Source: DAHUXN01 sp963729815
GTDB taxonomy: Bacteria; Acidobacteriota; Terriglobia; Acidiferrales; UBA7541
Direction of reading: 5' to 3'
DNA: 64,000 nucleotides
Assembly (NCBI GenBank): GCA_963729815.1
Contig: CAVSPU010000001.1
Location: forward strand, 372,001 to 436,000
In this document: piece by piece, positions 1 through 8,574 of the stretch
Layout: every line of letters starts with the position of its first letter
How positions within the stretch are numbered: position 1 is the first letter of the stretch
Translations under genes and position numbers: made by a program
Notes under the pieces: generated by a model
The model's input: only the letters and a program-made list of their open reading frames with translations
What the model was told of the DNA's origin: nothing
Database searches by the model: none

Positions 1-287
1 CGAGCGGCGTTGCCGGGTTGAAGTTGATTAAGATGCTGAAGCGCGGGCATGGCATCGCGCCAATGGCCTGACGCGACGAGCGAATCGGTCAAGCCGCCCA
101 GAGCGTCTACGTCGTTCGGAGACGCGGCAAGAACTTGCCGGTAAAGCAGGCTGGCGCGATCGTAATGCCCGGCCGCAGCCTCTGTTCGGGCTTGAGCGAT
201 GGTCGAAGACTGCGGAGCCGCTGACGCCAGTTGAGCACAAAGAGATGCTGTCAGGAGCGAAAACAGCAAAGCGGCAAAGCGCTTCAT
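1..287 (-). CDS. secreted TPR-repeat protein, N-terminal part (cut by window edge)
   Basis: The gene starts at the ATG at 285-287 and reads off the left end, so only about 95 residues are visible. Residues 1-23 form a signal peptide: a Lys-Arg start, a hydrophobic stretch and an Ala-rich cleavage region. A TPR-like segment follows, with the characteristic pattern A..GHYDRA..LYRQVL..SPND. The start codon overlaps the stop of the cellulose-synthase-like gene by four bases (ATGA), so the two are probably translationally coupled. TPR proteins next to BcsA-like synthases often act in periplasmic assembly or export of the polymer (BcsC is an example). That role is inferred here because the C-terminal part is outside the window. 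Confidence 0.75.
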   Translation of the reverse strand, partial: MKRFAALLFSLLTASLCAQLASAAPQSSTIAQARTEAAAGHYDRASLLYRQVLAASPNDVDALGGLTDSLVASGHWRDAMPALQHLNQLQPGNAA

Positions 288-2209
288 GTTCGAACGCCCC
301 GCGTCTGGCTGGTGCGGGTCAGCTTCAACATATTTGCGTGGCGCGGCGCAACTTCCCAGAACAAGTGTTTGGAGATGGCGTCCTGGTCTGCCGGATCAAT
401 TTGCTCGAAGACAATCCCGCTCGAAACGCGTTTGTTTTCTCCGTGGAAGAATTCCTGATTGCGCACGACGCGGGCATGGGCATGAATGGTCCCGCTGGGC
501 AACCCGATTTCGAGCGCCAGGATGGTTCCCATGGGAATCGCCAATTTTTGCGTCAGGGACAAACCATTGCGATTGAGGTTCCTGGCGAAGCCGCGGCCCA
601 CGATGTGCCCTCCGCCATTCGTGTTGTAGCCAAAAAGGACTGGCACGTCCAGGCGATTCGGAAAGCGGTACGTGGCGCGGAGTTCCTTGTGGCGGCAAGC
701 GCGCCAGATCACAGGAATCAACAGGAAAACATAAAAGATGGCCCAGGCGACGTTCACCGCGACAGCCCAGAAGAAATAGCCCGACGGCATATGCGCGAGC
801 TTCCATGCACCGACGCCGATCGCCAGCAACACTCCCAGCAACAGCAAGCTTTGGAGCCAGACCTCCGTCCAGCGAGCGGAGGTGTCGCGTGCCTTGGGCG
901 TGACTTTGAATTCCGCTTCACTCCGGAAAAGGCCGGTGAGCGTGGTCATGAGAACGGGCATTTTGATGAGGTTGAATTCCTCGCTCAACCAAAATCCGCT
1001 TAGACCGCCCTGGAGCGACGCTGTGGCGATGATGTTCAACAGAAAGTACGGAAGGAAATAAATCGCGAACGTCCGCGGAACAGCGACGAGGGGATAAATG
1101 CCGCTGAGAAGGCAGAAAATGGGCGTCGCGATGTAGATGAACTTCTGATAGCTCATCCAGTAGAAATAAAAAGAGGCAAAATAGCTCACCCGCTGGCCAA
1201 AGCTCAGGCCGCGGCCAAAAAGCGGATTTTCCTCCCGCAGCACCTGCATCGCGCCCTGTCCCCAGCGATTCCATTGCGTCGCGAAGCCGCGGTAGGTTTG
1301 CGGCGCGAGACCGCGGGCAACCGTGCTGTTGTAGTAGACGAGCTTCCAGCCTTTTTTTTGCAGGCGCAGGCCAGTATGCATATCCTCGGTAATGCTTTCG
1401 GCGGCGAATCCGCCAATTTCTTCGAGGGCCTTGCGGCGCAACATGGCCGGGCTGCCGCAGTAAAAGGTCGCGTTGTAGCCATCCTTGCCGGGCTGAATTA
1501 CGCTGAAAAACAATTCCTGCTGCTGCCAGCCGCGCTGCTTTTCGATTTGCGTGTGATGCTGAAAGGAATCGAGATTGTAAAAATCCTGAGTGGTTTGCAC
1601 GACCGCGACCGCGGCGTCGTTGAAGAATCCGATGAGCCGATCGATGAGGTCCGGCATGGGGACATGGTCGGCATCGAGTGTGACGATGAATTCGCCATCG
1701 CTCGATTTCAGCGCGTTGTTCAGATTGCCAGCCTTCGCGCCCACGCGGTCTTTCCGGGCCAAGTAGCTGCAATTCAGTTCGCGCGCCAGTTCTTCCACTT
1801 CGGGCCTGTTGCCATCGTCGAGAAGATATGTCTTGTGGGGATAGGGAAAGCTGACGGCGCAGAGCGCGGTTTCTCGAAGCAAACTCACGGGCTCGTTGTA
1901 TGTGGTAATGAAAACGTCGACCGTGCGACCCTTGAGCGGAGGGGGAGCGGATCGAGCGGTCGGCTTCCACGTCGTAAAGTAAAAAAGGGCGGCTTCCACG
2001 AAGTTGAGCATCTCAGCAACGAGGAAAAGGTAGAAAAACCACTTCGCCGCCGGATTCATGGTGTCGGCGACGCGCCAATAGAAGTAACGAATCGTGAATA
2101 CCAGTGCCAGCAGGATTACAACGCGGATAATCCACATCCTCGGTCCTGGCTTCAGGGCGTGCTTCGGCGCGGGAACAGCTGGCTGGGCTGATTGTGCGAA
2201 ACTGCTCAT
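284..2209 (-). CDS. cellulose-synthase-like GT2 glycosyltransferase with C-terminal PilZ domain
   Basis: This is an inner-membrane processive family-2 glycosyltransferase of 641 residues. Two membrane helices lie near residues 25-45 and 57-77. The catalytic domain shows DDGN (131-134), the nucleotide-sugar DxD as DADH (179-182), the TED catalytic-base motif (274-276) and QWNRW (312-316), the Q-x-x-R-W signature of processive synthases. More membrane helices follow, and a PilZ domain occupies roughly residues 530-635, with an RxxxR-type start (RFPNR) and N-x-x-x-x-G. This is the BcsA arrangement, in which c-di-GMP binding to PilZ opens the active site. It is shorter than typical BcsA (about 850 residues). 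Cellulose is the likely product, but another beta-glucan is possible. Confidence 0.9.
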   Translation of the reverse strand: MSSFAQSAQPAVPAPKHALKPGPRMWIIRVVILLALVFTIRYFYWRVADTMNPAAKWFFYLFLVAEMLNFVEAALFYFTTWKPTARSAPPPLKGRTVDVFITTYNEPVSLLRETALCAVSFPYPHKTYLLDDGNRPEVEELARELNCSYLARKDRVGAKAGNLNNALKSSDGEFIVTLDADHVPMPDLIDRLIGFFNDAAVAVVQTTQDFYNLDSFQHHTQIEKQRGWQQQELFFSVIQPGKDGYNATFYCGSPAMLRRKALEEIGGFAAESITEDMHTGLRLQKKGWKLVYYNSTVARGLAPQTYRGFATQWNRWGQGAMQVLREENPLFGRGLSFGQRVSYFASFYFYWMSYQKFIYIATPIFCLLSGIYPLVAVPRTFAIYFLPYFLLNIIATASLQGGLSGFWLSEEFNLIKMPVLMTTLTGLFRSEAEFKVTPKARDTSARWTEVWLQSLLLLGVLLAIGVGAWKLAHMPSGYFFWAVAVNVAWAIFYVFLLIPVIWRACRHKELRATYRFPNRLDVPVLFGYNTNGGGHIVGRGFARNLNRNGLSLTQKLAIPMGTILALEIGLPSGTIHAHARVVRNQEFFHGENKRVSSGIVFEQIDPADQDAISKHLFWEVAPRHANMLKLTRTSQTRGVRT

Positions 2210-2516
2210 CGGATCAGTCGTCTGTCTAACGAAAAAACAGTCACTCTCTATTTAGCAGCCAAAATGAAACAGCAGCAATCCCCCTAAAGCTTCGCCTCCG
2301 AGGTGACCAAAGTACCAGTACTCGCACCCTCGGGCGTTGGTTGGTGCTGGCAACTGTGGGTCCCTACCTTTGAGCACGAGCATTCCCCGGCGGCTGTAGA
2401 GTTCACACAGAACCCATGTGCGTGATGGCTAATGGGGCTTCATACAATCTGGCCGTTTGGGCTGGAAGGGGGCGCACTGATTTAATCAAAGAAACCGCTA
2501 TGAGGGCAAGCGAAAG
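2210..2516. other. intergenic region upstream of the cellulose-synthase-like gene
   Basis: No gene was found in this 307-base gap. It must hold the promoter of the minus-strand synthase gene. A 12-base inverted repeat (AGTACCAGTACT) lies at 2311-2322, and a short GCACC/GGTGC stem at 2324-2328 and 2343-2347. I could not match it to a known riboswitch; in particular I did not find the conserved GCAAA-type elements of the c-di-GMP-I class. Confidence 0.5.
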
Positions 2517-3194
2517 TCACACCGAAAACTGAGATTCCTGAAAACGCATGACGATGAGGTCCGCGCGGCGTCGAACATTGTGCTTCTCGAGAAGGTTCGA
2601 AACGTGAAACTTGACCGTTCGCTCGGAGATGTTCAGTTTGCTGGCAATTTCCTTGTTCGAGAGATTCTGGAGCAAAGATTCAAGAACCTCGCGTTCGCGG
2701 CGGCTCAGTGTACTCGGCGTTTTGTCGCGAGCGATGGTCGCCTTTCGTGATCCGAGAATGGACTCGACAAACCGCGAAAGAACCGCCCTGGGCACCCAAT
2801 AACCGCCTGCGGCGACGAGCGGCAGCGCGGTTTGCCATTGTTTTTCAGCTTGCCCATACGTCAGCAAACCTTTCACGCCGAGCCGCAAGAACTCAAAGGT
2901 TGCGGAGTCAGTGTGCTTTGCAGACAGGACCAGAACGCGCGCTTTGGCATAACGCTCGAGGACATTCTCGATCAATGCCTGGATGTTCGTCTGGGATGAT
3001 TGGGCGTCAACGACGTAAATAGCGGCCCGCGGAATTGGCAATTCTTTTAGCTCGAGAGGAGAAGCTGAATTCACGGCTCTGAAGGAAATCTGAAAATCCT
3101 TGGCTGGCAAGACTCGTTCAAATTCCGACCGAACCAGCGGATGCGGAGAAAGCAAGCATACCTTAAGGCGACGCGCGCGCGCGGTTGCAGACAT
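2517..3194 (-). CDS. NarL/FixJ-type LuxR-family regulator with atypical receiver
   Basis: A 225-residue protein made of an N-terminal receiver-like domain (about 8-130) and a C-terminal LuxR helix-turn-helix (about 160-220). The HTH is canonical: LSRREREVL, then SNKEIASKLNISERTVKFH. The receiver is unusual. The usual acidic pair near the N-terminus is replaced by Ser-Pro (LLSPHPLVR), although a candidate phospho-acceptor Asp (VVDAQ) and a Lys in GVKGLL remain. It may therefore be phosphorylation-independent. No partner kinase is adjacent. It sits alone between the polysaccharide synthase and galE on the same strand, so control of those genes is possible but not shown. The ATG at 3194 lacks a strong Shine-Dalgarno sequence. 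Confidence 0.8.
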   Translation of the reverse strand: MSATARARRLKVCLLSPHPLVRSEFERVLPAKDFQISFRAVNSASPLELKELPIPRAAIYVVDAQSSQTNIQALIENVLERYAKARVLVLSAKHTDSATFEFLRLGVKGLLTYGQAEKQWQTALPLVAAGGYWVPRAVLSRFVESILGSRKATIARDKTPSTLSRREREVLESLLQNLSNKEIASKLNISERTVKFHVSNLLEKHNVRRRADLIVMRFQESQFSV

Positions 3195-3313
3195 GACAAG
3201 TCAGGCTAGCGAATTTACGGCGAATGGGCAACAAGCAGGTTTCATGTGTGTGGATGAAGCGTAAACTCGCGGATCGTGCGGAATCGGGGCAGGAGCGCGA
3301 GGGCATCGCTCCT

Positions 3314-4297
3314 TCACGCGGCGCCGTACCCTTTTTGGAATCGCTGCTTCCATGCCCAGGCAGTCGCGACGATAGATTCCAAGCTTGAGAATCTTGGTTC
3401 CCAGCCCAGTTCCCGCCGGGCACGCTCCGAACTGGCCACAAGCGAGGCGGGATCGCCAGCTCTCCGCGGCGAGGTGTTCACGGCAATTTTCCGGCCGCTG
3501 ATCCGTTCCACCGTTTCGATCACTTCGCGGACGGAATAACCGCGGCTGTTCCCCAAGTTGAAAACCCGTCCCGCAAATTCAGAGATCCGCTCGACTGCGA
3601 GGGCGTGCGCTTCGGCAATATCGATGATGTGCACGTAGTCGCGAACACATGTGCCGTCGGCGGTGGGATAATCGGCGCCGAAAATGTGAAAGGCTTGCCG
3701 CTGGCCGAGCGCGACCTGAAAAAGAATCGGAAGAATGTGCGTCTCAGGATTGTGATCTTCGCCATATTTCTTCGATGCGCCTGCCGCATTGAAATAGCGC
3801 ATGGTGACGTACTCGAGACCGGAGTTGGATTTGAATTCCGCGAGCACGCGCTCGAAGAGCAGTTTCGACGCGCCATAGGGATTGATGGGCTTCGTGGGGT
3901 GCTCTTCGGGAATCGGATTCTTTTCGGGTTCTCCGTAGGTTGCCGCCGTGGAGGAAAAGATGATGCGCTTTACACCGTGGCGGAGCATGGCATCGAGCAA
4001 GTTGATTCCAGCAGCGACGTTGGCGCGATAATAGACACTCGGCTTCTTTACGGACTCCTCAACCAAGCACAAAGCTGCGAAATGCATAACGGCATCAATG
4101 GGGTGATCGCGGAATACTGAGTCCAGCGCGGCCTGATCGTGGAGATTCACGGGGCAAAATTCGGCGCGTGGATCCACGGCTTCGCGGTGGCCCTCCGAGA
4201 GATCATCCAGCGCTATTACCGCATGTCCCCGGTCAATAAGCATTTCGGTGCAGACACTGCCGATATAGCCGGCGCCGCCTGTCACAAGAATATTCAT
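3314..4297 (-). CDS. galE: UDP-glucose 4-epimerase
   Basis: GalE interconverts UDP-glucose and UDP-galactose with tightly bound NAD, supplying galactose units for exopolysaccharide. The 327-residue protein begins at its Rossmann fold (GGAGYIG at 7-13). It carries the SST catalytic serine/threonine segment (115-117) and the YGASK catalytic pair (141-145), all typical of short-chain extended dehydrogenase-type epimerases of normal length. I chose the ATG at 4297 because it starts exactly at the nucleotide-binding fold and has GAAGGA about eight bases upstream; an in-frame extension to 4423 looks non-coding. It lies next to the exosortase locus, consistent with a sugar-supply role. Confidence 0.95.
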   Translation of the reverse strand: MNILVTGGAGYIGSVCTEMLIDRGHAVIALDDLSEGHREAVDPRAEFCPVNLHDQAALDSVFRDHPIDAVMHFAALCLVEESVKKPSVYYRANVAAGINLLDAMLRHGVKRIIFSSTAATYGEPEKNPIPEEHPTKPINPYGASKLLFERVLAEFKSNSGLEYVTMRYFNAAGASKKYGEDHNPETHILPILFQVALGQRQAFHIFGADYPTADGTCVRDYVHIIDIAEAHALAVERISEFAGRVFNLGNSRGYSVREVIETVERISGRKIAVNTSPRRAGDPASLVASSERARRELGWEPRFSSLESIVATAWAWKQRFQKGYGAA

Positions 4298-4440
4298 CCA
4301 ACATCCTTCTTTGGGTGCCGCTGATTCAATTGACAAAGCACCCATGCGTAACGATGACTGGAGATTGCCATAGCGGTCATTCAGATGGAAGAGCGGAACG
4401 CGAAAGTTATTATAAATGACCACTTGAGGAATGGACTGCG

Positions 4441-4499
4441 GAAAAAAGTAAGCGCCCTCACCGTACCCCTCTCATGGAGAGGGGGCCAGCGAGGGCGCT
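4441..4499 (-). terminator. rho-independent terminator of the PEP-CTERM gene
   Basis: A perfect nine-base stem pairs AGCGCCCTC (4451-4459) with GAGGGCGCT (4491-4499). A second inner stem pairs CCCCTCTC (4466-4473) with GAGAGGGG (4477-4484). Read on the minus strand, the hairpin is followed by TACTTTTTTC (4450 to 4441), giving the U-tract. It lies about 75 bases after the stop of the PEP-CTERM gene. Confidence 0.85.
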
Positions 4500-4575
4500 C
4501 AATTTCCGGAGGAGGTAAGTCACCCTAGGTAACCGTTAAGTCTCCCAGGGGCGAAATCCATTAACTCCGAATAAA

Positions 4576-5133
4576 CTAGCTCGCCCAACGACGACGAACC
4601 ATTGCGCCCATCCCGAGCAGGCCTGTGCCAAGAAGCAGCAAGCTGGCCGGTTCTGGGGTAGGAGTAATGTCCACGTCAACGCTGAACGCAGCGCCGCCCT
4701 TAACGTCGAAGCTGACGAAGGAACCATTACCGCTGCTGTATCCCGGGATATTCCAATTAACGTCCAAAATAAGTTGGGTCTCCGGGTTAGACATGCTGCC
4801 GACTGCAGTAGCCGTGAAGCTGAGAATCGTCCCCGTGATCGACACATCGCCATCCGTATCGGTCAGCGAGATCGTCTTCGCGGCCGTATCAAACGCCAAC
4901 GTGAACGTTTCGCCAGCCTCATCTCCGTCGCCAACGGGTAGAATCCATGGTGTGGACGAAAGAAGCTGAATCGTTGTGGCGGAATAGTTACCACCGCTCA
5001 CGGTGACATTACCACCGCAGCTGGTTACGCCGATGCAGCCAAAATCCTGCTGTGCCTGAGCCTGAGGTGCGAACATCGCAACGGCCAAAAGGCAAAGTGC
5101 AGGCAATACAAACTTCCCAAACATCCGGATCAT
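4576..5133 (-). CDS. PEP-CTERM sorting-domain protein
   Basis: A 185-residue exported protein. It has an N-terminal signal peptide (residues 1-28, ending in AQAQ) and a C-terminal sorting signal: the PEP motif at about residue 160, a Leu/Gly-rich transmembrane stretch and a terminal RRRW basic cluster. XrtA is known to recognise this tripartite tail. The middle is Ser/Thr/Gly-rich, predicted beta, and contains two cysteines near the mature N-terminus (FGCIG, TSCGG). I chose the ATG at 5133 because an excellent AAGGAGGAGG lies just upstream. A sigma-54 promoter sits about 50 bases upstream and a terminator follows, so the gene is probably monocistronic. It would be a surface or biofilm-matrix protein; the exact role is unknown. 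Confidence 0.92.
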   Translation of the reverse strand: MIRMFGKFVLPALCLLAVAMFAPQAQAQQDFGCIGVTSCGGNVTVSGGNYSATTIQLLSSTPWILPVGDGDEAGETFTLAFDTAAKTISLTDTDGDVSITGTILSFTATAVGSMSNPETQLILDVNWNIPGYSSGNGSFVSFDVKGGAAFSVDVDITPTPEPASLLLLGTGLLGMGAMVRRRWAS

Positions 5134-5485
5134 AAGCCTCCTCCTTGAATATTGTTCCCCCGAATCAAATCCCAGTGGGATTGATAGCAAGCTGACTGCC
5201 AAACTGAACTTTTGCCACGGTTAGTTCATGCGATGTAAATATCTTGTAATGAGCGTAATACAGGAGCCGCGGGTCATAGACGCGCGCCTGCGCGCCTAGA
5301 GCGCCAACCAGATTTGCACTTCGCTTGAATTTATCTGCAAGGGATTGCATATCGCCTTGTTCCCTTGGAATCGAGCCATCCTGAGGACATATTTGGGGTG
5401 TAAGCGCGTTCTGGCATGGATTGGCCAGTAGGACCTGAGGGATTGCCCGGATATGTCGCACTCTCATGTAAAATGGAATGCCTGT
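5134..5485. other. intergenic region between prsT and the PEP-CTERM gene
   Basis: No convincing gene is present. It contains the sigma-54 promoter of the PEP-CTERM gene and a short 5' leader with its strong ribosome-binding site. The remainder shows nothing I recognise. A 100-codon open frame on the minus strand here has no ribosome-binding site or domain and was rejected. Confidence 0.6.
5185..5201 (-). promoter_or_regulatory. sigma-54 (RpoN) promoter of the PEP-CTERM gene
   Basis: Read on the minus strand, the sequence TGGCAGTCAGCTTGCTA matches the -24/-12 consensus TGGCAC-N5-TTGC. The invariant GG and GC are separated by exactly the required distance. Transcription would begin near 5176, leaving a leader of about 43 bases before the ATG at 5133. 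RpoN control of PEP-CTERM genes is reported for other XrtA systems, and sigma-54 activators are encoded elsewhere in this window. Confidence 0.8.
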
Positions 5486-7885
5486 TTACTGCGCCTTTGC
5501 CAGGATTTGGCGTGCCTGTTCGGCGTCGTCACTCTTCAGATTGTTCATGTGCAAAGCCGCCTGGAGCTGCGCCTTGCCTTCCACCTTCTGGCCGTCAGCC
5601 ATCAAAACCATTCCCAAGTGGTAATGGTACTGAGCAAATTCAGGGTCCCTCTTGACGCACTCCTGAAGCAACGGAAGAGCCTGAGCGTATTTGCCCTGCC
5701 TGTACATGATCCAAGCCATTGTGTCTGAGAAGTCGATGATTTGCGGATTCTTCGCCTTCGCCGTTTGCGCCAAGCTCAGGGCAACGTCGAGATTCTGCCC
5801 TTGTTGAGCATAGACCCAGGCAAGATTGTTTTCGGCAATTGCAAAGTTAGGGTCAATGTTGAGAGCCTTTTGAAACACTTCGCTCGCCTTGGTTAAATTG
5901 CCTTCGTCAATATAGATATTCCCGATTACTGTCATGATCGGGGCGGACGGGGCAGTGAGCGCCATCCCTTGCTGGTATGCTTGGAGCGCAGCGTCGTTGT
6001 TATGCTGGTCGCGATAGATTTGCCCTAACTGGAGATAACCGCTGGCGTTTTTTGGACTCAGTTGGACGGCCTTCTCCGTCTCTGATTGCGCGGCCGCATA
6101 GTTCTTCGCTTGTTCCTGCACTTGGCCCATCATCAAGTGGGCGTCGAGGTCGTTCGGATTTTGAACCAAGAACTGCGCGATCAGCGCCTCCGCCTTGGGC
6201 TGCTGCTTTTGAGAAATTAAAAAATTCACATAGGCTCTGAGAATTTCCGCATTACTGGGAGCCGCGGCGAGCGCACTCTTATATTCCTGTTCCGCTTCTG
6301 GGAATTCCTTTTCCGCGACGTGGAGAGACGCGAAAACAGCATGAACGGAAGGGTCGTTGGGAGCCAGTTTTTGAGCAGCATCGAACTGCTCGGCGGCCTG
6401 CTTGATTTGCCCTAAACTCAATAAAATTTGGCCCAACTCAATCCGATACTTCAGGTTACCCGCATCCTGTTTTACGAGCTCCTCCGCATAAAGCTGTGCC
6501 ACCGAATAATTATGCTCGGAAACGTTCAAGTCGACCAGGGCGTTCAACGCAATGGGAAGCCCGGGTGACACTCGAATTGCATTCTGCAGCTGAGTATTCG
6601 CATCGGAAAAATTGCCATAGGCTTGAAATGCCGCGGCAAGGAAAAAGTGAGCTTGAGCCGAATCCGGTACGTCGGCTACAACTTTCTGCAGAGCATCGAC
6701 GGCCTCCGGGAGCCGGTTTTGTGCCATGAGCAAACGGCCATGGTCAATGCGGACATTCACATCCGTGGGGAACTGTTTCACTAGCTCTTCATCGAGTTTT
6801 GCGGCAAGGTCAGTTTGGTGAGTCGAAAGATAGAGATCCTCGATCCGATTCTGAATCTCCAGATTTTTTCCGTCTATTGACAGAGCGCGCTGATATGCGG
6901 AGAGTGCTTGGTCAGTCATTTTTCTCTGGAAATAAAAATCTCCGATCTTTTCGGCGACATCGGTCGACTTGGGCATTTGGCTCGAGAGCTTCGCGAGAAC
7001 GCCGTCCACGTCGGATTTTTTGCCCTCGCTCCACAAAAAGTTCGCCGATTCCATGTATAACGGCACGGAATTGGGGTTAGCTTGCATGCCCTGCTGCAAA
7101 ATCTGCTCTGCCTGGGACTGTTTGCCTTCCGACATGAAAACGACTGCGCATTCCGCGTACAGTTTGAAGGCATCCGGGTTCGCCTGAATTCCCTGTTGGA
7201 GGGCCTGTTCGGCCAGGGCGGGTTCTTTTTCCACCCGATAGATGTCAGCCAAAGCGGAATAGGCCGCCAAGTACTTTGGATTCACTTGGATGGCTTTCTT
7301 TTCATTCTGCTCGGCGTCCGATGTGTGTTGTAACTGCAAATCGATTAAACCCACGTCGACGTATGACCGCGCATCTCCCGGATTCATCGCGGAGACCTTC
7401 GAGAATTCCTCAAGAGCTTGGTCAAATTTGCCTTCTCTGCCGAGGATCATTCCGAGAAGACGGTGAGCATCAGCGTTCTTTGGGTCCTGTTTGAGAACAA
7501 AATTGGCATCGTTGGTGGCCTCGACAAAATACTGGGGATTTTGGGTTCCCAGAAGCAAGCCACCGTGCGCGAGACGTATGTCCATGCGGCTCGGATCAAC
7601 GGCGATCGCTTGGTTCAGTGCATTGTAAGCCGATTTGGGGTCGCCCTGCGCCTCACTGGCGAGCGCAAGCTGGTAATAGGCCTCCGCATACTTCGGGTCG
7701 ACTTTGAGGGCATTCCTAAACTCGATCGCAGCACTCGAGTATTGGGCCTTTTTCATGTAGTCTTCGCCCTTTTCCAGATACTTGAGCTTGGCCTTTTGCG
7801 GGTTGGTAGAGCACGACGCCAGAAGCAAAAATGCCGCGAAGACTGAGGCTAACGTTGCCGTAATCCGAATCCACGTGCGTTTCAT
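5486..7885 (-). CDS. prsT: XrtA/PEP-CTERM system TPR-repeat lipoprotein PrsT
   Basis: A 799-residue lipoprotein. Residues 1-24 form a signal peptide with the lipobox LLAS-C (lipidated Cys25). Nearly the whole mature protein is tandem tetratricopeptide repeats of about 34 residues with the usual A..Y..A, G and P-x-x-A positions. PrsT proteins of this size and architecture accompany XrtA and are thought to act as periplasmic scaffolds for exopolysaccharide or PEP-CTERM protein assembly. Its ATG at 7885 lies 23 bases after the epsI stop, so it is likely the third gene of an xrtA-epsI-prsT operon. The repeat protein is intact with no frame break. Confidence 0.88.
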   Translation of the reverse strand: MKRTWIRITATLASVFAAFLLLASCSTNPQKAKLKYLEKGEDYMKKAQYSSAAIEFRNALKVDPKYAEAYYQLALASEAQGDPKSAYNALNQAIAVDPSRMDIRLAHGGLLLGTQNPQYFVEATNDANFVLKQDPKNADAHRLLGMILGREGKFDQALEEFSKVSAMNPGDARSYVDVGLIDLQLQHTSDAEQNEKKAIQVNPKYLAAYSALADIYRVEKEPALAEQALQQGIQANPDAFKLYAECAVVFMSEGKQSQAEQILQQGMQANPNSVPLYMESANFLWSEGKKSDVDGVLAKLSSQMPKSTDVAEKIGDFYFQRKMTDQALSAYQRALSIDGKNLEIQNRIEDLYLSTHQTDLAAKLDEELVKQFPTDVNVRIDHGRLLMAQNRLPEAVDALQKVVADVPDSAQAHFFLAAAFQAYGNFSDANTQLQNAIRVSPGLPIALNALVDLNVSEHNYSVAQLYAEELVKQDAGNLKYRIELGQILLSLGQIKQAAEQFDAAQKLAPNDPSVHAVFASLHVAEKEFPEAEQEYKSALAAAPSNAEILRAYVNFLISQKQQPKAEALIAQFLVQNPNDLDAHLMMGQVQEQAKNYAAAQSETEKAVQLSPKNASGYLQLGQIYRDQHNNDAALQAYQQGMALTAPSAPIMTVIGNIYIDEGNLTKASEVFQKALNIDPNFAIAENNLAWVYAQQGQNLDVALSLAQTAKAKNPQIIDFSDTMAWIMYRQGKYAQALPLLQECVKRDPEFAQYHYHLGMVLMADGQKVEGKAQLQAALHMNNLKSDDAEQARQILAKAQ

Positions 7886-7908
7886 AAAATGTCTCCCTAG
7901 CTAGACCA

Positions 7909-8574
7909 CTAATTCGGAATGAACTTGCTAAGTAAAGGAAAAAGCTGCTGGGTGAATTTCACCAAGCGAGCATGCGCCAGAGCGACGTTGTTACCGTGAA
8001 TTGGGGTGATTACTCGAACCAGGGCTCCGTCGGTTCTGTTTCGTGTAATTGCATCTCCGACCATCCAAAACTTTCCCCAATATTCGCTCGCGATGACGCG
8101 GCCGCGCCCCTGATACCAATAAAACACCTGCTCCTTGTCGAGCCCGAGCGCGATCACATAGTCGTTGACGACGATTTGTTTGCCGTTCAAAAGAGTGATC
8201 GTAGTGTCGCCGACATGGGTGGGCTCCCAGCCCGCGCCAGGCAAGCAATTCTTAGGTGAGTGAATCGTATCTCCAGACCTCTGGCTCGCGTAATAGCCAA
8301 TGTAAAGATCGACAGGCGGGACGGATGGGTTCACATACTCACGATTCGTATAGTCAGTAACGCTCAGCGCCTCCACAATGCGCGCGTCATCGGTGGGATT
8401 ACCCGTCAATGGGATTGTCCGGCCAGTCCAATCGCCGATTGTATACGGCAAACCGCTGAGCAATTCGCGAGCTACTACAGGTTCGCCGTGGCTCATGGCA
8501 TGAAGGAGAACCGTACCGCCCAAGAGCGTGGCTGCAACGATGCAAAGACGAATTGTCATCCGCCAGCTACGCAT
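7909..8574 (-). CDS. epsI: exosortase-associated protein EpsI
   Basis: A 221-residue EpsI-type protein with one N-terminal membrane segment (about residues 7-28) and a periplasmic domain. It shows the family features GYYASQRSG, HSPKNCLPGAGWEP and the VFYWYQ.RGR motif. EpsI occurs either fused to the C-terminus of exosortases or as a separate partner, as here. It belongs to the exosortase/exopolysaccharide export machinery, but its biochemical function is unknown. I chose the ATG at 8574 because GGGAGAGAG lies upstream and it overlaps the xrtA stop by eight bases, implying translational coupling. An extension to 8628 would overlap xrtA more deeply without a better start signal. Confidence 0.9.
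   Translation of the reverse strand: MRSWRMTIRLCIVAATLLGGTVLLHAMSHGEPVVARELLSGLPYTIGDWTGRTIPLTGNPTDDARIVEALSVTDYTNREYVNPSVPPVDLYIGYYASQRSGDTIHSPKNCLPGAGWEPTHVGDTTITLLNGKQIVVNDYVIALGLDKEQVFYWYQGRGRVIASEYWGKFWMVGDAITRNRTDGALVRVITPIHGNNVALAHARLVKFTQQLFPLLSKFIPN

Noticed and set aside
2210..2516. c-di-GMP riboswitch upstream of the synthase gene
   Set aside because: Inverted repeats are present, but the conserved core of the known c-di-GMP classes was not found.
5165..5467. 100-codon minus-strand frame between prsT and the PEP-CTERM gene
   Set aside because: It has no ribosome-binding site or domain, and it contains the sigma-54 promoter and leader of the PEP-CTERM gene.
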